In this document: in pieces, positions 22,912 through 43,142 of the stretch | Numbering within the stretch: position 1 is the stretch's first letter | How the letters are laid out: each line of letters starts with the position of its first letter | Assembly: GCF_019703515.2 (NCBI RefSeq) | Contig: NC_059382.1 | Span: 10,922,001 to 10,986,000 of the forward strand | DNA length: 64,000 nt | Source of the DNA: Myxocyprinus asiaticus | Lineage: Eukaryota > Chordata > Actinopteri > Cypriniformes > Catostomidae | Direction: 5' to 3' | Notes under the pieces: model-generated | Told to the model about the DNA's origin: nothing | The model's input: only the letters and a program-made list of their open reading frames with translations | The model's database searches: none | Position numbers and translations under genes: made by a program

Positions 22912-23259
22912 TGTGGGAATGAGGCCCCTGAAAATGGAATGTGTAATCACATATGGTACTCATATATGGTAAACTTGAGTCTCATGTTTTGACACTAGAG
23001 CAAATATAGGATAAGGCCCCGTAAAGAGGTTCCAGATGGGGAGGGTCCTCTCTCATAGTTTAATGTTTTCTAAGCAGACTAAAGACACAGAACAAAATGT
23101 ATGGGGTGTATTGGTCACACCCTAGGTGAATATGTGTATATAGGCCTGATTGAATACAGAAAGTCAGTTGTGCTGGGAGCAACTCGGCTTTGCTATCTCT
23201 GATAATAAAGTCTATCTTCTGGCATCAAAACCCTAAGACTTCAAGAGTGATGTTTCACA
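22912..23259 (+). mobile_element. LTR (plus orientation) with TATA, poly(A) signal and primer site
   Basis: Starts TGTGGGAATGAGG and ends GATGTTTCACA. A TATA-like TGTATATAGG lies at about 23134-23143 and AATAAAG at about 23205. Directly after the end comes GAGGTGGCGGAAGCC, where TGGCGGAAGCC could be a tRNA primer-binding site. This promoter, poly(A), primer-site order is retrovirus- or Gypsy-like. Almost no internal region remains before the exon-like segment at 23356. Boundaries are approximate. Confidence 0.45.
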
Positions 23260-23355
23260 GAGGTGGCGGAAGCCACAACAAACGTGAGTGACAATTTTAC
23301 TTTAACTACACCCAGAGAGAATCTTGGATTTATTGACTTTTTATTTATTCTGTAG

Positions 23356-23436
23356 GCCAACTTCTGATGCAAAGAAAGCAATGGCATTGGCTTTAAGGAT
23401 TTTCCATGCCTCAAGGACACCAAAGGCAATGGCTAT
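23356..23436 (+). pseudogene. Exon-like segment of the unrecognised gene
   Basis: An acceptor (TTCTGTAG) precedes an open stretch reading PTSDAKKAMALALRIFHASR, and a GTAAGA donor follows at 23437. It resembles the region that should precede the exon at 23560. However, it ends in phase 2 while that exon starts in phase 0, so the two do not join in frame as written. Loss of one base at the donor would explain this. Called with caution. Confidence 0.4.
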
Positions 23437-23559
23437 GTAAGAACCTAATAATACATGTCTCTTTGTCCATTTGCATATTTTTAATTTGGATCAATACTTG
23501 GAATTAGTCAAAATAGCACTGTATGTAAGACTGTATCTTTTTTTGTTATACTTTTTAAG

Positions 23560-23701
23560 GAGGCATTTTACACACCAGATCGAAACCACCAACCAGCCAC
23601 TGGCTTCATTGAGGAATGTCTAAGGAACATCCGAAAAAGAATGAGGAACCTTAGAAGACCCCAAAGTCAAGAAGAAGATCGCCCTGCAACATTAATTCCA
23701 G
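23560..23701 (+). CDS. Exon of an unrecognised plus-strand gene
   Basis: Flanked by an AG acceptor (TTTTTAAG) and a GTAAGG donor. It is open in one frame, EAFYTPDRNHQPATGFIEEC and further basic residues, and ends in phase 1 with PATLIPG. It joins in frame to 29866-29925 (GLIWALITLVTHTVQHPFISG across the junction). The joined sequence reads like part of a conserved fish protein that I cannot name. The intron between them is 6.2 kb and holds a MITE and a Gypsy element. Confidence 0.5.
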
Positions 23702-24050
23702 GTAAGGCTTGAAACAATTTAAGCCTTTTCAGAACAGTTGCTATCTATGATTATATAACAGTTAGTTTAGGTCCTTGAATCTGATTGGCTAAGCTGTTTT
23801 CCAAGAGTGCTGTTATTTAGTAAAACAGCATTTAAAAGCTTCATTTGTATCATTCCACTTGTCATTGCTGCTTTGCAAATAGTGAGGGAGATTTTGATAC
23901 ATTATTCATTTTGATTTAATTCACTGATCTGTTCAGTGATTTTCTTCAGATTACATCTTTGTGCTATCAGATGGCAACAAGTGAGTCACTTTAATGTTAT
24001 GAGTGAGTTGTTGATTGTATTTGCATTCACAACCTTGTGAATATGATTAA

Positions 24051-24283
24051 CACCCTGTCTACATCAGATACGAGTGTCCTGTCAAAAGCAAACAATAGCC
24101 ATTATAATCAATGAAGATTTCTGCACTGGAACTGTCCGCAGCGCCTTGTAGTGCAGCGCAGACAGTAAACTGATGTCCCGTTCCATTTTGTGCTGCATGC
24201 ATGGGCACTCCTGCAAAGACACAAAAACGTTTCAATGTGTCCAGTGTAGACGGCTTCAAGCCACGCCCGATGTAGAGAGGGTG
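24051..24283. mobile_element. MITE, PIF/Harbinger-like
   Basis: CACCCTGTCTACATC at the left is matched by GATGTAGAGAGGGTG at the right, with TTA trinucleotides just outside (TTAA... and ...TTAG). Length is 233 bp with no coding capacity. A three-base TWA target and a short size fit Harbinger-type MITEs; the family is inferred. Confidence 0.55.
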
Positions 24284-25070
24284 TTAGCAGACAACGTGTG
24301 TAGTCATGTAAATGCCTTAAATAGCTTTCTTGTATCGAGGGTAAGGTTATAAACAGTTGAAATAACCAACATGTTGTATAAGATCATTGATGATGAGTGT
24401 TCTGGATCAAGCAATGCTGTAAATACAAGCGATATTAACAACAAATGGTTGATTTGTCTAAAGAAGCATATGGACGTAGTCAGGGGACTATCAAACTACT
24501 GGACTGAAATGAAACAACTCTGTGCTGACCGGACTGTTTCACACTGTGTGGTGATTAAAACCATTTTAAACTCTTTGTTTGAATGCGATAATGTCTGTAA
24601 AGTTGTTGACATAATATGCTTATGTACATATGTAACAGATATGTGTGTGATGGTGTTGTCAAGAAAGTGATAGTTATGTTTTTGAAAATGTTGATACTCT
24701 GGTTAATTACCTGACTGACAAAAATACAGACAGATCCTCCTAACTCCAGGTGGTTTAGAACCCTGTTTATGTAACATGACCATTAAATCTGACCATGTCT
24801 AGAGATTTATTGTTATTAAAAGAATGTGTCATAGCATTGGTGACAACGTCACTGACTATAATTTTAGCAGCAGTTTTAAGATGTTGGCTATGCTGAAACC
24901 TCTCTTTAACAATGGAAGAGCCATTCGAAACAAACCCCTGAAAAGACATCCGAGCCCTGCACCATACATAATGCCACCACCAGAATACCCTGGCAAACCT
25001 CCACCTGCTTGATTTTTATAATAGTTTACACAATGAGTAGGGCCATTTTGTACTGATTATAATAAGTTCT
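24284..25070. other. Unassigned intron-like sequence
   Basis: It contains a 99-residue open frame (24371-24670, beginning MLYKIIDDECSGSSN) with no recognisable domain and no strong context. I do not call it a gene. Confidence 0.3.
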
Positions 25071-26478
25071 GTTGAATTCCCAGAATCCAAGCGGGCAGAC
25101 AAATGCTGATTTACACTTATTGGCTTCTTCCATCTCAATTTGGTAGAATCCAGATTTCAAATTGAGCACCGAGAACCACTTGGAGCCGGTCAGTGTTGAA
25201 AAGACCTCCTCTAGGTTTGGTAAGGCATATGCATCCTTAATTGTTTGTGAATTGAGCTTTCGAAAGTCAATGCACAGCCGAACTGTACCATCCTTCTCGC
25301 GGACTACAACTATGGGTGATGCAAACGGAGACTCAGACTCACGGACGACACCGGCCTCTAGTAGTTCTTGGAGGTGCTTTCTCACAGCGTCAATGTCTTG
25401 GATGGATGGGTCAGGCTCTATGTTTGAACAGTGTTTCATCACTCAACTTTCTGATGTTTGACTTTCTCAGTGTGGCTGTAGTCAAGGTCATGCAGGGAGA
25501 AGACCTCAGGCATGGAGTTCAACAATTTCGAAATCTTCTCTTTCCAACTTGTAGGCAAAGGGGAGTAATCAAATTTAAAGGTAAGGTTAGCACAGGTAAG
25601 TGTTTCTACCTCAGCTTTGACATCCAAACTCTGATGCTGCTGGTCAATGACCTTCTGAACTGCATGAATCTCTGCCAGCATAGCTTTAGGGGGGATTTTT
25701 ATGTCAGTTTGCGTTCCATTTCTTAGCAAAACTGACAATTTGGAGGGACGTTTATGGGGTAAGGTGTGCAAACAGTTCGCAATCAGCAGGCCACTTGGTA
25801 AAGGGACCGAAGGAGGCCCAAGAGTCACCCACTTCTCTGTGTGGGGGCCATGTAGGTGGACAATGCCATCCAAGACCACTGTGCTTCCTGCAGGCACAAC
25901 TTCAGGGGAGCTTCCATTCAACTTCACATAACCCAGAGTCTCACTACTGGCTTGTCTCCACCTAGCTTCCAAAACTTTAAAGTACTGCTTGGTAACCATG
26001 GAAGCTTGACTGAAAGTTAGCCACATTTTCTTTAGCACACTTGCTGTAAAGCACATCTAAAGAATTGGTCCCAACTAGAATTTGGGAAAGACTTGTTAAA
26101 TCTGGCACCACAAGGGCCAGGGTGGGGACTTCAACCTCAGTTCCTATGAATGCCTTGGGGAATTTCAGGGTTAACTCAAATGTACCCCAGATACGGCACA
26201 GCCTGTCCATTAGCTCCTTCTACCTCCAGCAAGTTTTCCAATGGCTTCAAGGGGAAGTCTGAAAAATTTGATTCATAAAATGACTGAGGAATTGTGGTCA
26301 CCTGCGACCCTGTGTCTAAAAGGCAATCTACTTCTCTCTCTCCAATGGTGACCCTGGCTGTGCATTTTATCCCCACTAGCCCCTTTGGTAAGCGTTTCAA
26401 TGGTGGTACTCCATGGCTGCGCACATCACATATCTGTTTGTAACATTCAGGGCGACAGTCTGAATGTCTGGTCTCCAT
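25071..26478 (-). pseudogene. Gypsy pol fragment: protease and start of RT
   Basis: The protease is marked by REVDCLLDTGSQVTTIP (active-site DTG) at about 26340-26290. RT motifs GVVRESESPFASPIVVVREK, then VRLCIDFRKLNSQTI, then WFSVLNLKSGFYQIEM, run from 25440 to about 25100. The Asp of motif A has become Asn (VLNLKSG where VLDLKSG is usual). The element stops before the YxDD box. A long connecting region (26056-25439) contains LHDLDYSHTEK, followed by a stop. Several shifts break the frame. Confidence 0.8.
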
Positions 26479-26499
26479 ATGCCCCGCTAGAGACCCTTT

Positions 26500-28440
26500 T
26501 CAGTTTAAAGGCAGGGCAGGCCTTCCATGCATAGAATCCCATTGGCTTTGTTGCTCTCTTAACTTAAGTCGCTTCTCCTCGACTTTGGATGGATTTGCAG
26601 CGTTCTCGCAATTGATGGCCAGGTGCCCATCTTCTCCGCACCGGAAACAGTACCAGGGTCGTGGTCTGTTACCCCTCAGCTGGCCCGTCCTGGTACTCCT
26701 GTCTGTTTCTGTTTCAAGCGGTCTCTGTACGTTAGAAGTTCGAGGCATCTTACGAGCAGCACTTTGAGTTTGCAGCTCCACAACCTGACACTGCAGCTTA
26801 GCTATTTCCGACTCTTCTGCATGGTTCTGTTTCAGTCCCTGGGTGACCGATGCTTTCACTACGGCTACTTGGGTGCATAACTCTTCCAACATCTTCGTTA
26901 AAGCGGTCAACTCAGCCTTTTCGGAATGACTCTTTGGACTCTTCTGATCAGGAGACTGCTTTAAGGCAGTAACTTGAGCTTGGATTTCCACAATTTGTTT
27001 CTTAAGAGAGACTGGTTTCAGAACTATCAGAGTTGGGCACATCACATGAACAGACTGACACTTGGTTAGAGACTGCCCGTGACTTGGGGTAGGCATTATG
27101 GGACTTTGTCATCCCAAGATGCTTCCTCATCCGTTCCTCTTCAGAGGCGTGTTTGTCTTCTTGGGTTCGAATTTGCACTGCTAATTCGGCAAAAGTGGGT
27201 AGTTGGATTTCTCTTTTTTCAAGCTGAAGGTCAGCAATGAGACAATTGTCCCACCACCCTCTGCAGAATTGTTTCAAAAGGTAACGATCATGTTCACTTT
27301 CTGCTATGTCACCTCGCCTGATTGCAGCATTCAGAATGACTTGCAAGCGGTGCAGATAGTCTGATGGTTTCTCACTCTGATTCTGTAGAGTGCCCATAAG
27401 TTTGGCCAACAACTCGTCTCCGTCCTCGACAGAACCATATACGAACTCTAACAGCTCAAGATACACAGCAGGTAGGGCTGGAGGGCACACATGTTTTACA
27501 ATGTCAGCAGCTGGAGGTAAGAGACTGTCAAGGATTTTTCATGTTCTGTGCAAGTCAGAGATGGAAGGATCATTTAACAAAGTCTACACTTGCACGCCAG
27601 GTGTCGAAATCTGGTTCGTTGGGGGGATGAGGAGACCACCCTGAGAAAACCCTCAGACGGACTGAGGTTTGCTGGGACAGGGTAGCTTTGCTTGTTTTCA
27701 CTATGTGTTCAACCACCATTCTCTGGACACTGGGTGGGTCCAAAATATTTGTGGGGAAAGCAGGGCAGGTTGTCACAGTAATATCATCAGTGGTGGTTTC
27801 TGGAGAAGGGGGAGACACAAATGTAGTTTTATACTTGGTTGGGTTTTTAGGTTCTGAGCTTTGAGTTTGTTACTTTTAAATGAGTCAGGTTGGAAGTCCG
27901 GGAGCTACTTATTGGTGGTGGGATGATGGGCTCTGCACTCTGGGAGTCACTGCTAGAGCCATGGCAGCCCACATGTTGAGATTCTGCTGGATCTTGATTT
28001 GCAGAATGGGTTTCTCTGAGTTTCTCCAATTCCTCTTGAAGCACACTTTGGAAAGGCCTTCCACTCTCTTTGGCAATGGCCTTCAATTCCTCAAGATACC
28101 CTTCAGTGGCAGTGTAGCTAGCAGTTTGAGTGTAGACAGTAGCTAAGGCATGCACTCGGAAGGTAACACCTGGGTCAGTGAGACTCCCCAAAGTTAAGGG
28201 TAAGAAAGGGCACATATTTTGGATTGCTGAGTTATGGTTATATTCTATGATGACACTTCTGTGGAACTCTGAAGCTGGGCCGTCAATGATAATATTACGG
28301 CTAATTGAACCATATCTCTGCAGGTACATTTCCAGCTCATGGTCTACTTCCGTTAACGTAAGGCCTCCGACTACGAGCGCATTTGCTACGTTAACATTTT
28401 CCCGCTTCACAATTTCCATTGTAACGGTTGAAAATGTCAA
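26500..28440 (-). pseudogene. PNMA-like gag
   Basis: The N-terminal part (28440-27847) carries NALVVGGLTLTEVDHELEMY and ESGRPFQSVLQEELEKLRE, a pattern shared with PNMA and ZCCHC12/18-type proteins. The capsid part at 27818-27002 reads VRLRVFSGWSPHPPNEPDFD and ends in a basic KHASEEERMRKHL. A CCHC zinc knuckle, CFRCGEDGHLAINC, lies at about 26650-26600. At least two frame changes separate these parts. PNMA genes are established as domesticated Ty3/Gypsy gags, so this is a related mobile form, not a host PNMA gene, because protease and RT follow. Confidence 0.75.
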
Positions 28441-28528
28441 AACATCTCGTTTTACTAATTTCCCTTCTCCGTTTCTTTAACAGTTACCCTCGCTGCAAGA
28501 ACTGGCTCCTGGCTGGCACGCCAACTTT

Positions 28529-29768
28529 TGTAGCACGTGACACACGTGGCTTACAATTTAAGCATAAACCACTTTCTAATGCCTTGGACCAGATCAGAAG
28601 ACCACATTCACTCTTGAGCCTGCACTGCAGCGAGACAAGGGAAATAACCACAGAAGACTGGGTTATAGCTGAAAAGGTAAGTAATTTTCTTTTGTATTTC
28701 TGTGTATTACTAATTTTTGTTGGAGAAAAAAAACAAAGAAAGAAAATGACAGTTTCAAAAAAAATAAATATTTCACAAAAGAACCTTTAAACAACTGTTT
28801 CTTTTTCACATAAATGGTATAACTGGTTAACATTCAAAACTCAAATTACAGTTATATGACTCAACCTTCATGTTCCCTTTTTCAGAACAATTTCAATAAA
28901 AGATGGGGAAAACAAAACAAAAAAATAAACAATAGTTTGGACAATACATTTTGGGTAAAATATCCGATGACACCCAAATCAGAGTTCTTTTTCAGCTAAA
29001 TGTTTTTGATGGGAATGACTCAAGTAAATAAACAGGAGTTTAGCTCAGTTCAGTGTCTTTCATACATCTGTTTCAGTGTTCAGTTTAAAGAATACAGATA
29101 CGCAAACTCAGAGATGCAAAAAGAAAAAAAACAGTTCTTGTCCACAGTTGTGATATTATCCAGGGAAAGGATCAAATTAATACGTGTGGTCCTACCACTT
29201 CGATGAACCACGAAATGTTGTCCAAGCTCAGGAAAAAACAGGTTGGCTCGCCAGTTTCTACCAATGTTGAGCACTCCTTGTTGATGGCAGAAACAGTTTT
29301 ACTCAGAACTCCGAGACTCCTCGTTCAATATCAAGGGATATATTGAAGGCCAGGGAAAACAAAAGAGAGAAAGGGTGGAAAGAAAGAAAAAAAAAACCCA
29401 ACCTTGCAAAGACAAGGCAGACAAATCACAAATAGATTACAATTAATTCCCATTTAACAACATTAAAATTTCAAATGAACTCTTTCAACATAATAAATGT
29501 TTTAAATGCATAAATACAAATTTCCAAACACTTATTTCCTTGTGTTAACACATTTCCTTAACAGAAATATACTATATTAACAAAGAACATCGTCTTGGAA
29601 TGATGTATGTAGAACTGCTACTAACTGCTCCAGCGGCCATTTCACTTCATTACGTGACGACAGACTGTTCACCTCTATTTAGTACTAGAGATGACACAAC
29701 CCACTAAGGGCGGAGCTATTCCTAATTGTTCAATTTAATTTCTTTCCCAGTTTGTGACATTTACTACA
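28529..29768 (-). mobile_element. Gypsy LTR (1.24 kb)
   Basis: The plus strand starts TGTAGCACGTGACAC and ends GTGACATTTACTACA, giving TGTAG...CTACA inverted tips. On the minus strand the LTR is followed after a few bases by TGGCGTGCCAGCC, a candidate primer-binding site, and then by the gag start at 28440. No TATA box stands out. Confidence 0.55.
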
Positions 29769-29865
29769 TTTCTTCAGCAATATTTGATTACTAAAACATT
29801 GAAATAATATAATAAAATATATTATATGTGCATTATAATAATTCTTTTTTCTCTTTCTTTTACAG

Positions 29866-29925
29866 GTTTAATATGGGCTTTAATAACCTTGGTTACACAT
29901 ACAGTACAACATCCCTTTATTTCAG
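29866..29925 (+). CDS. Exon of an unrecognised plus-strand gene
   Basis: Flanked by a strong polypyrimidine/AG acceptor (TTTCTTTTACAG) and a GTAAGC donor. Sixty bases, phase 1 in and phase 1 out. It continues the frame of 23560-23701: LIWALITLVTHTVQHPFISG. The hydrophobic start could be a membrane or core helix. The next exon was not found. Confidence 0.5.
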
Positions 29926-30239
29926 GTAAGCTGACTAGTTATGATACTCTACCAGGCACTGTAGACCAGTGATTTAGAGTTGTTACATTCATAAACTGAT
30001 TTCCGGTAATAGAACACATGCATCTCTGATGATGCAATTTCATATTGACATTAAAAGTATAATTGTTCACATTTTAGACACTGGATTTTGAGGAGATAAT
30101 GTTGTGAAAATTAATTAATTAGTAGTTCTTTTACCTATAGTTAGTTAATGGTTTTCTTCTCAACGAGGAAAATTCAATTCAGTATATTGATTTGCTAACA
30201 GTGAACTAATACAGTCATCAGAGGGGCGGACTAGCCATA

Positions 30240-30573
30240 GAGAGAACCGGGATGAAATGGGGTCGAATGGGCCGCAGTAACTTGAAATGGGATGCGCTGA
30301 AATTGAAATGCGCCGTCAGATCCAGCAGAGTTGAATGAACAGTAGACATTCAGCTTAGTGAGCATGACCGTTCGGCTCCGAAGAGAAAATCTGAATGAGT
30401 GGTTGCATACGAACACTTTTTATACTGGTATGTCCGGGGGAGTGGCATGCAAATACCATTCGCCAATTTGCATTGGCCTTTTATCAAAGACCAGAGGTGT
30501 CTCGGGCTCCCAAGAGTGACCCCTAGTGTCACTACATCGACACAACGTCGAGTGAGTGACAGATAGGGAACAA
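30240..30573 (-). mobile_element. Solo DIRS-type terminus with promoter
   Basis: Read on the minus strand from 30573 it repeats the DIRS tip (GTTCCCTATCTGTCACTCAC and TGTCGATGTAGTGACACTAG). It then carries CACTCCCCCGGACATAC and a TATAAAA box (plus-strand 417-423 of the 30 kb block), as at 13800-13905. The remaining sequence to 30240 diverges and no recombinase or RT follows, so it is a terminus only. Confidence 0.7.
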
Positions 30574-30697
30574 ACATTATTAATACACTGAGCAGAAGTG
30601 TGTTTTAGAAAGTAACTTAAAAGTAAACTCATTAGTAATTTGATTACTTTTCTACGAATTAAGTTATCTGATTTTTGGAGATGTAATTTGTCGTGGA

Positions 30698-32257
30698 CAG
30701 GGTTGGGAGGGTTACTTTTGAAATGTGTTCCATTACAGATTACAGAATACATGCTGTAAAATATAATTTGTAACGTATTTCATTAGATTACTCAAGGTCA
30801 GTAACGTATTTTAAATACTTTGGATCACTTGTTTTGACTATAAAAACTCCACCAGTACAGTAAGACAAAATACACATGTTAAAAATACATTCTCTGAAAA
30901 ACCGAAATATCTTATGCAGTGTTGTTTCTAAAACAAGATCAATCAAATTGATCTTGTTTTAAGGGTTTTTCAATATTTTTACAGGAAAATACAAAAATTA
31001 TCAAGAACATGATTTTTGCCCTAATATTAAAGGTCTTACTAGAAAAAAAAAGAAATTATGATCCAACGTTAATTTTCTTGATAAACAAAATGACGTGCCT
31101 GGTAACGTGCATGTAAAATGGCTAGAAATAGCATTTTAGCTTGGTGTAAAGCTGACAATTTACACAAGGTTTATTTCTATTTCTTCTGCTCCAAACGTAC
31201 TTCTCTGTCTGCTCGTATGAATGTAACTGTTACATCCCGTTCCCCTTTTGTCTAGGGTTTGAGGAAAAGGGTAACAAAAGAACACAAAAACCATTCAGGT
31301 GGCTTTGTCTCCTGTCCCAGAATGATTGCACAACATACGATTTCAAAACAGACATATTTTTTTAAATGGTTTTAAATACAAACTAAGATGGCTTCAGGAG
31401 GGGACCAGGCCAAAATAATAAACAAAAAGGTATTCTAGCTAGTTAGGAGTGGAACTCTTACCTTTGATAACATAAAATTAAACAATAAACAGAAATCTAC
31501 CCTCACTCCCTAACTCGCCAAAAACAGGAGCAATAGGTGGTCAATAAACAAAATGGTGTCCTCCTCCCTACAATTTTCTATCAACAAAGTGTTCAAAAAT
31601 TATAAATAATGTCAAACAATTTAGTATTTCCTTCAATCTTAGCACACAGCACAAGATGATAGAAAAACATACAAAAACACTCTGCTCACAAAGAGGTTCA
31701 AACACAACAGTTTCTGGGGCAGGAGGATCAATGATCCCTGAGGACACATGCATGGAGAGTAGACCACCAGTCTCAAAGTCTCTCTCTTTTCCATGAAAGG
31801 AACTCTGCCTTATATAGCTTAGATCGGCTGCATCTCCAATCAGGGTGTCATTGCTTGCAGCTGCTGCTTCAGCCCCTTCATTAAAGAGAGAAATAAAACA
31901 CACAGAACACACGACCACAGCAGGCATATAACAGCATTACAACAATAACTCATGTCAAGCCACATAACATTAAAATAAGTCTCAAGGACGCAATAGTAAC
32001 ACATCATAAGAAAGTGTTTCACCTCTGCTCAAACGCTCTTTGGATATCATCATTTATATGTATAAATGTTTTCCATCTGACAAAAAAATGGCAATAAAAT
32101 GCAAAGTAATCTCTTCAGTAATCAAAATACTTTTTGAATGTAACTGTATTCTAAATACCAATGCGTTAAATTTTAACTGTAGTGGAATACATTTATTTAT
32201 ATTTTGTATTTTAAATATGGATTCCCGTTACATGTATTCCGTTACTCCCCAACCCTG
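30698..32257. mobile_element. hAT-like non-autonomous element, full copy with 8-bp duplication
   Basis: The left end reads CAGGGTTGGGAGGGTTAC and the right end reads GTTACTCCCCAACCCTG, an inverted terminal repeat. GTCGTGGA (30690-30697) and GTTGTGGA (32258-32265) flank it, an 8-bp target duplication with one mismatch, diagnostic for hAT. It has no transposase. It contains a solo LTR at 31228-31995. Relatives are at 2881-3493 and 46786-47170. Confidence 0.8.
31228..31995 (-). mobile_element. Solo LTR inside the hAT-like element
   Basis: Begins TGTTACATCCCG. It is flanked by GTAAC on both sides (31223-31227 and 31996-32000), a 5-bp target duplication. Copies 1 and 3 of the host repeat show the empty site (GAATGTAACACATCAT), confirming the insertion limits. 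On the minus strand a TATA box (AGCTATATAAGGC, near 31815) suggests minus orientation. Confidence 0.75.
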
Positions 32258-32345
32258 GTTGTGGAATACTTTTAAAAGTAACTTTCCCATTGCTGTTGAA
32301 AGACTTGTTCACATGAACAATAGTAAAAAATATGTTTTTAAGAAC

Positions 32346-32351
32346 TTTATT
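32346..32351 (-). promoter_or_regulatory. Candidate NXPE polyadenylation signal
   Basis: AATAAA on the minus strand about 300 bp downstream of the NXPE stop codon at 32649, the first canonical hexamer seen there. It lies just outside the hAT-like insertion that ends at 32257. Confidence 0.35.
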
Positions 32352-32648
32352 TGACATAAGTCATCAAAGTCATAATTCATATCAACTACCCCCTTTAAAT
32401 GTTTCTGTGATCAATTAAATTGAAACTACAGTACTGTATGTTACTCATACACTATGTCAAATAGTAACACAACTCATACACACTTTAAATAATAATACAT
32501 TTCTTTGGATAATTAATGTAATGTTCAGAGATGTTTTTCTTATGTTTTTTTTCCTTCACATTACCTTAACAGCAAATTAAGTTTTTCCACCTGTAGTAGC
32601 AGTTATTTCTAAACACTGTAAATTCCTTCATGTCAAAATAATGTAAAT

Positions 32649-41764
<9,116 letters not shown>

Positions 41765-43142
41765 TTTATTTTTTTGTAATCATGTTTAACATGGCATAAC
41801 ATTCAATGGCGTTTGCATCTATTGGTAAATGTTTTTGTGATTGGTAACCATGTGTGACTTTATTGCGCTCAGCCTGTTTGTTGGGCTGTGCTACTTGCGC
41901 TCTTGAGATTTTACCAATCCAGTGCTTGGCATATGAATATTAATTAGGTTACTTGTTCCAACAGGCTTACTTACAAGACTTTGAAAATTGGGTGTTACTT
42001 CCACAGATACAGATTCATATTACGATGAGAATGAACAGAAATTAGAAAGTTTTCAAGATGTGCGCTTTAATAGAAAAAGAAATTGTCAGCAAGCAGAATA
42101 AAATAAGTTTAAAGCTATTTTCTCCAGGCACTTGAATATGAACAAAGGTAGCTAAACAAAGATTGAAGTGGATAGCCTACTAGCAAAGTCTTTCTGACAC
42201 TAGTCAAGCTAAACCAAGCCAGCAAATGTTTTATCCATGTTGAACGATCATGAATATTAAATAGGTTATGGGACGGGGATGTTTCAGGAAGTGTTCGCCT
42301 AAAAAGTCCGCCTGTAAAAAATTATACAATTTGGCTAGCAATAATCCCGGTTCAGTCCCCATCAGTTTCATCACAACTGTAATACTAGAGACATAAAACT
42401 ATAATTCTGGTCAAATCACTTCGCTGATACGCAACACTGTCCATTCTTTGTCCCTCTTTTCATAAGTAATACAAAATGTATTTCATAAATACTCACAGGT
42501 GCGCCCCCCGCTGTTTCGTACTGGAATTTACACAAAGCGACTGAGTGACACTAACGGAGTGCATCCTCATTATCACCTCACGATTAGGTAAAATATAATT
42601 CTACTTTGATTTATGATTACTGATACACTCAGTTTTTTAAAATGTAATCATTATTATGTTACAGTCGCATAGTTAATTGATATTCACGCAGTTAATATGC
42701 ACATATACGATAGCCTACATAGCTATTTTTACTCTACTTAATCTCCAGTCGTCTTCACATCAACACAGCCATTTTTTTATTTTTTATTTTTATTTTGACA
42801 GAAAACATGATTTTACTATAGTAATATTGTAGTAACCAACCATGTATGTTGTAATCGTGACTATAATATTATCCATATTGAACCATGTCTTTACTTGTAG
42901 TGACCATGACTGTAATAATAATTTTTGGTGGGCATGTCGATACAATAATAATGATTTTACTACAGTAAAGGTTTAGGGTTTTACGTGGCTTTACTATAGT
43001 AATATTGTAGAAACCATGACTGAAGTAACAATATTAAATTTTGAATCATAGTGAACTGGGAGTGTTTATGATTTTGAAGTACAAGATAGACACTCATTGT
43101 AAGTAGATAAATATTATTTACATACTAATATATTTACAGAAA
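41765..43142. other. NXPE upstream region and spacer
   Basis: The first 130 bp upstream of the NXPE start are duplicated at 9413-9550, so 5' untranslated or promoter sequence is probably here. No clear TATA box was found. Beyond 41900 no gene or repeat is recognised, apart from an AT-rich tract with repeated ACTATAGTAATATTGTAG-like motifs at 42820-43010. Confidence 0.4.

Larger units (their letters stand above)
25071..29768 (-). mobile_element. Ty3/Gypsy element with PNMA-like gag, 3'-truncated
   Basis: Minus-strand order is LTR (29768 to 28529), gag (28440 to about 26500), protease (about 26400) and reverse transcriptase, cut off near 25071 just after the motif FVCPLGFWEFN. No second LTR, RNase H or integrase is present. 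It lies in the intron between plus-strand exons 23560-23701 and 29866-29925, in opposite orientation to that gene. Confidence 0.8.

Noticed and set aside
24371..24670. 99-residue frame MLYKIIDDEC...
   Set aside because: It looks ordinary but has no supporting splice sites or domain and may be chance.
28670..28690. Splice donor AAGGTAAGT as part of the plus-strand gene
   Set aside because: It lies inside the Gypsy LTR and no in-frame exon precedes it.
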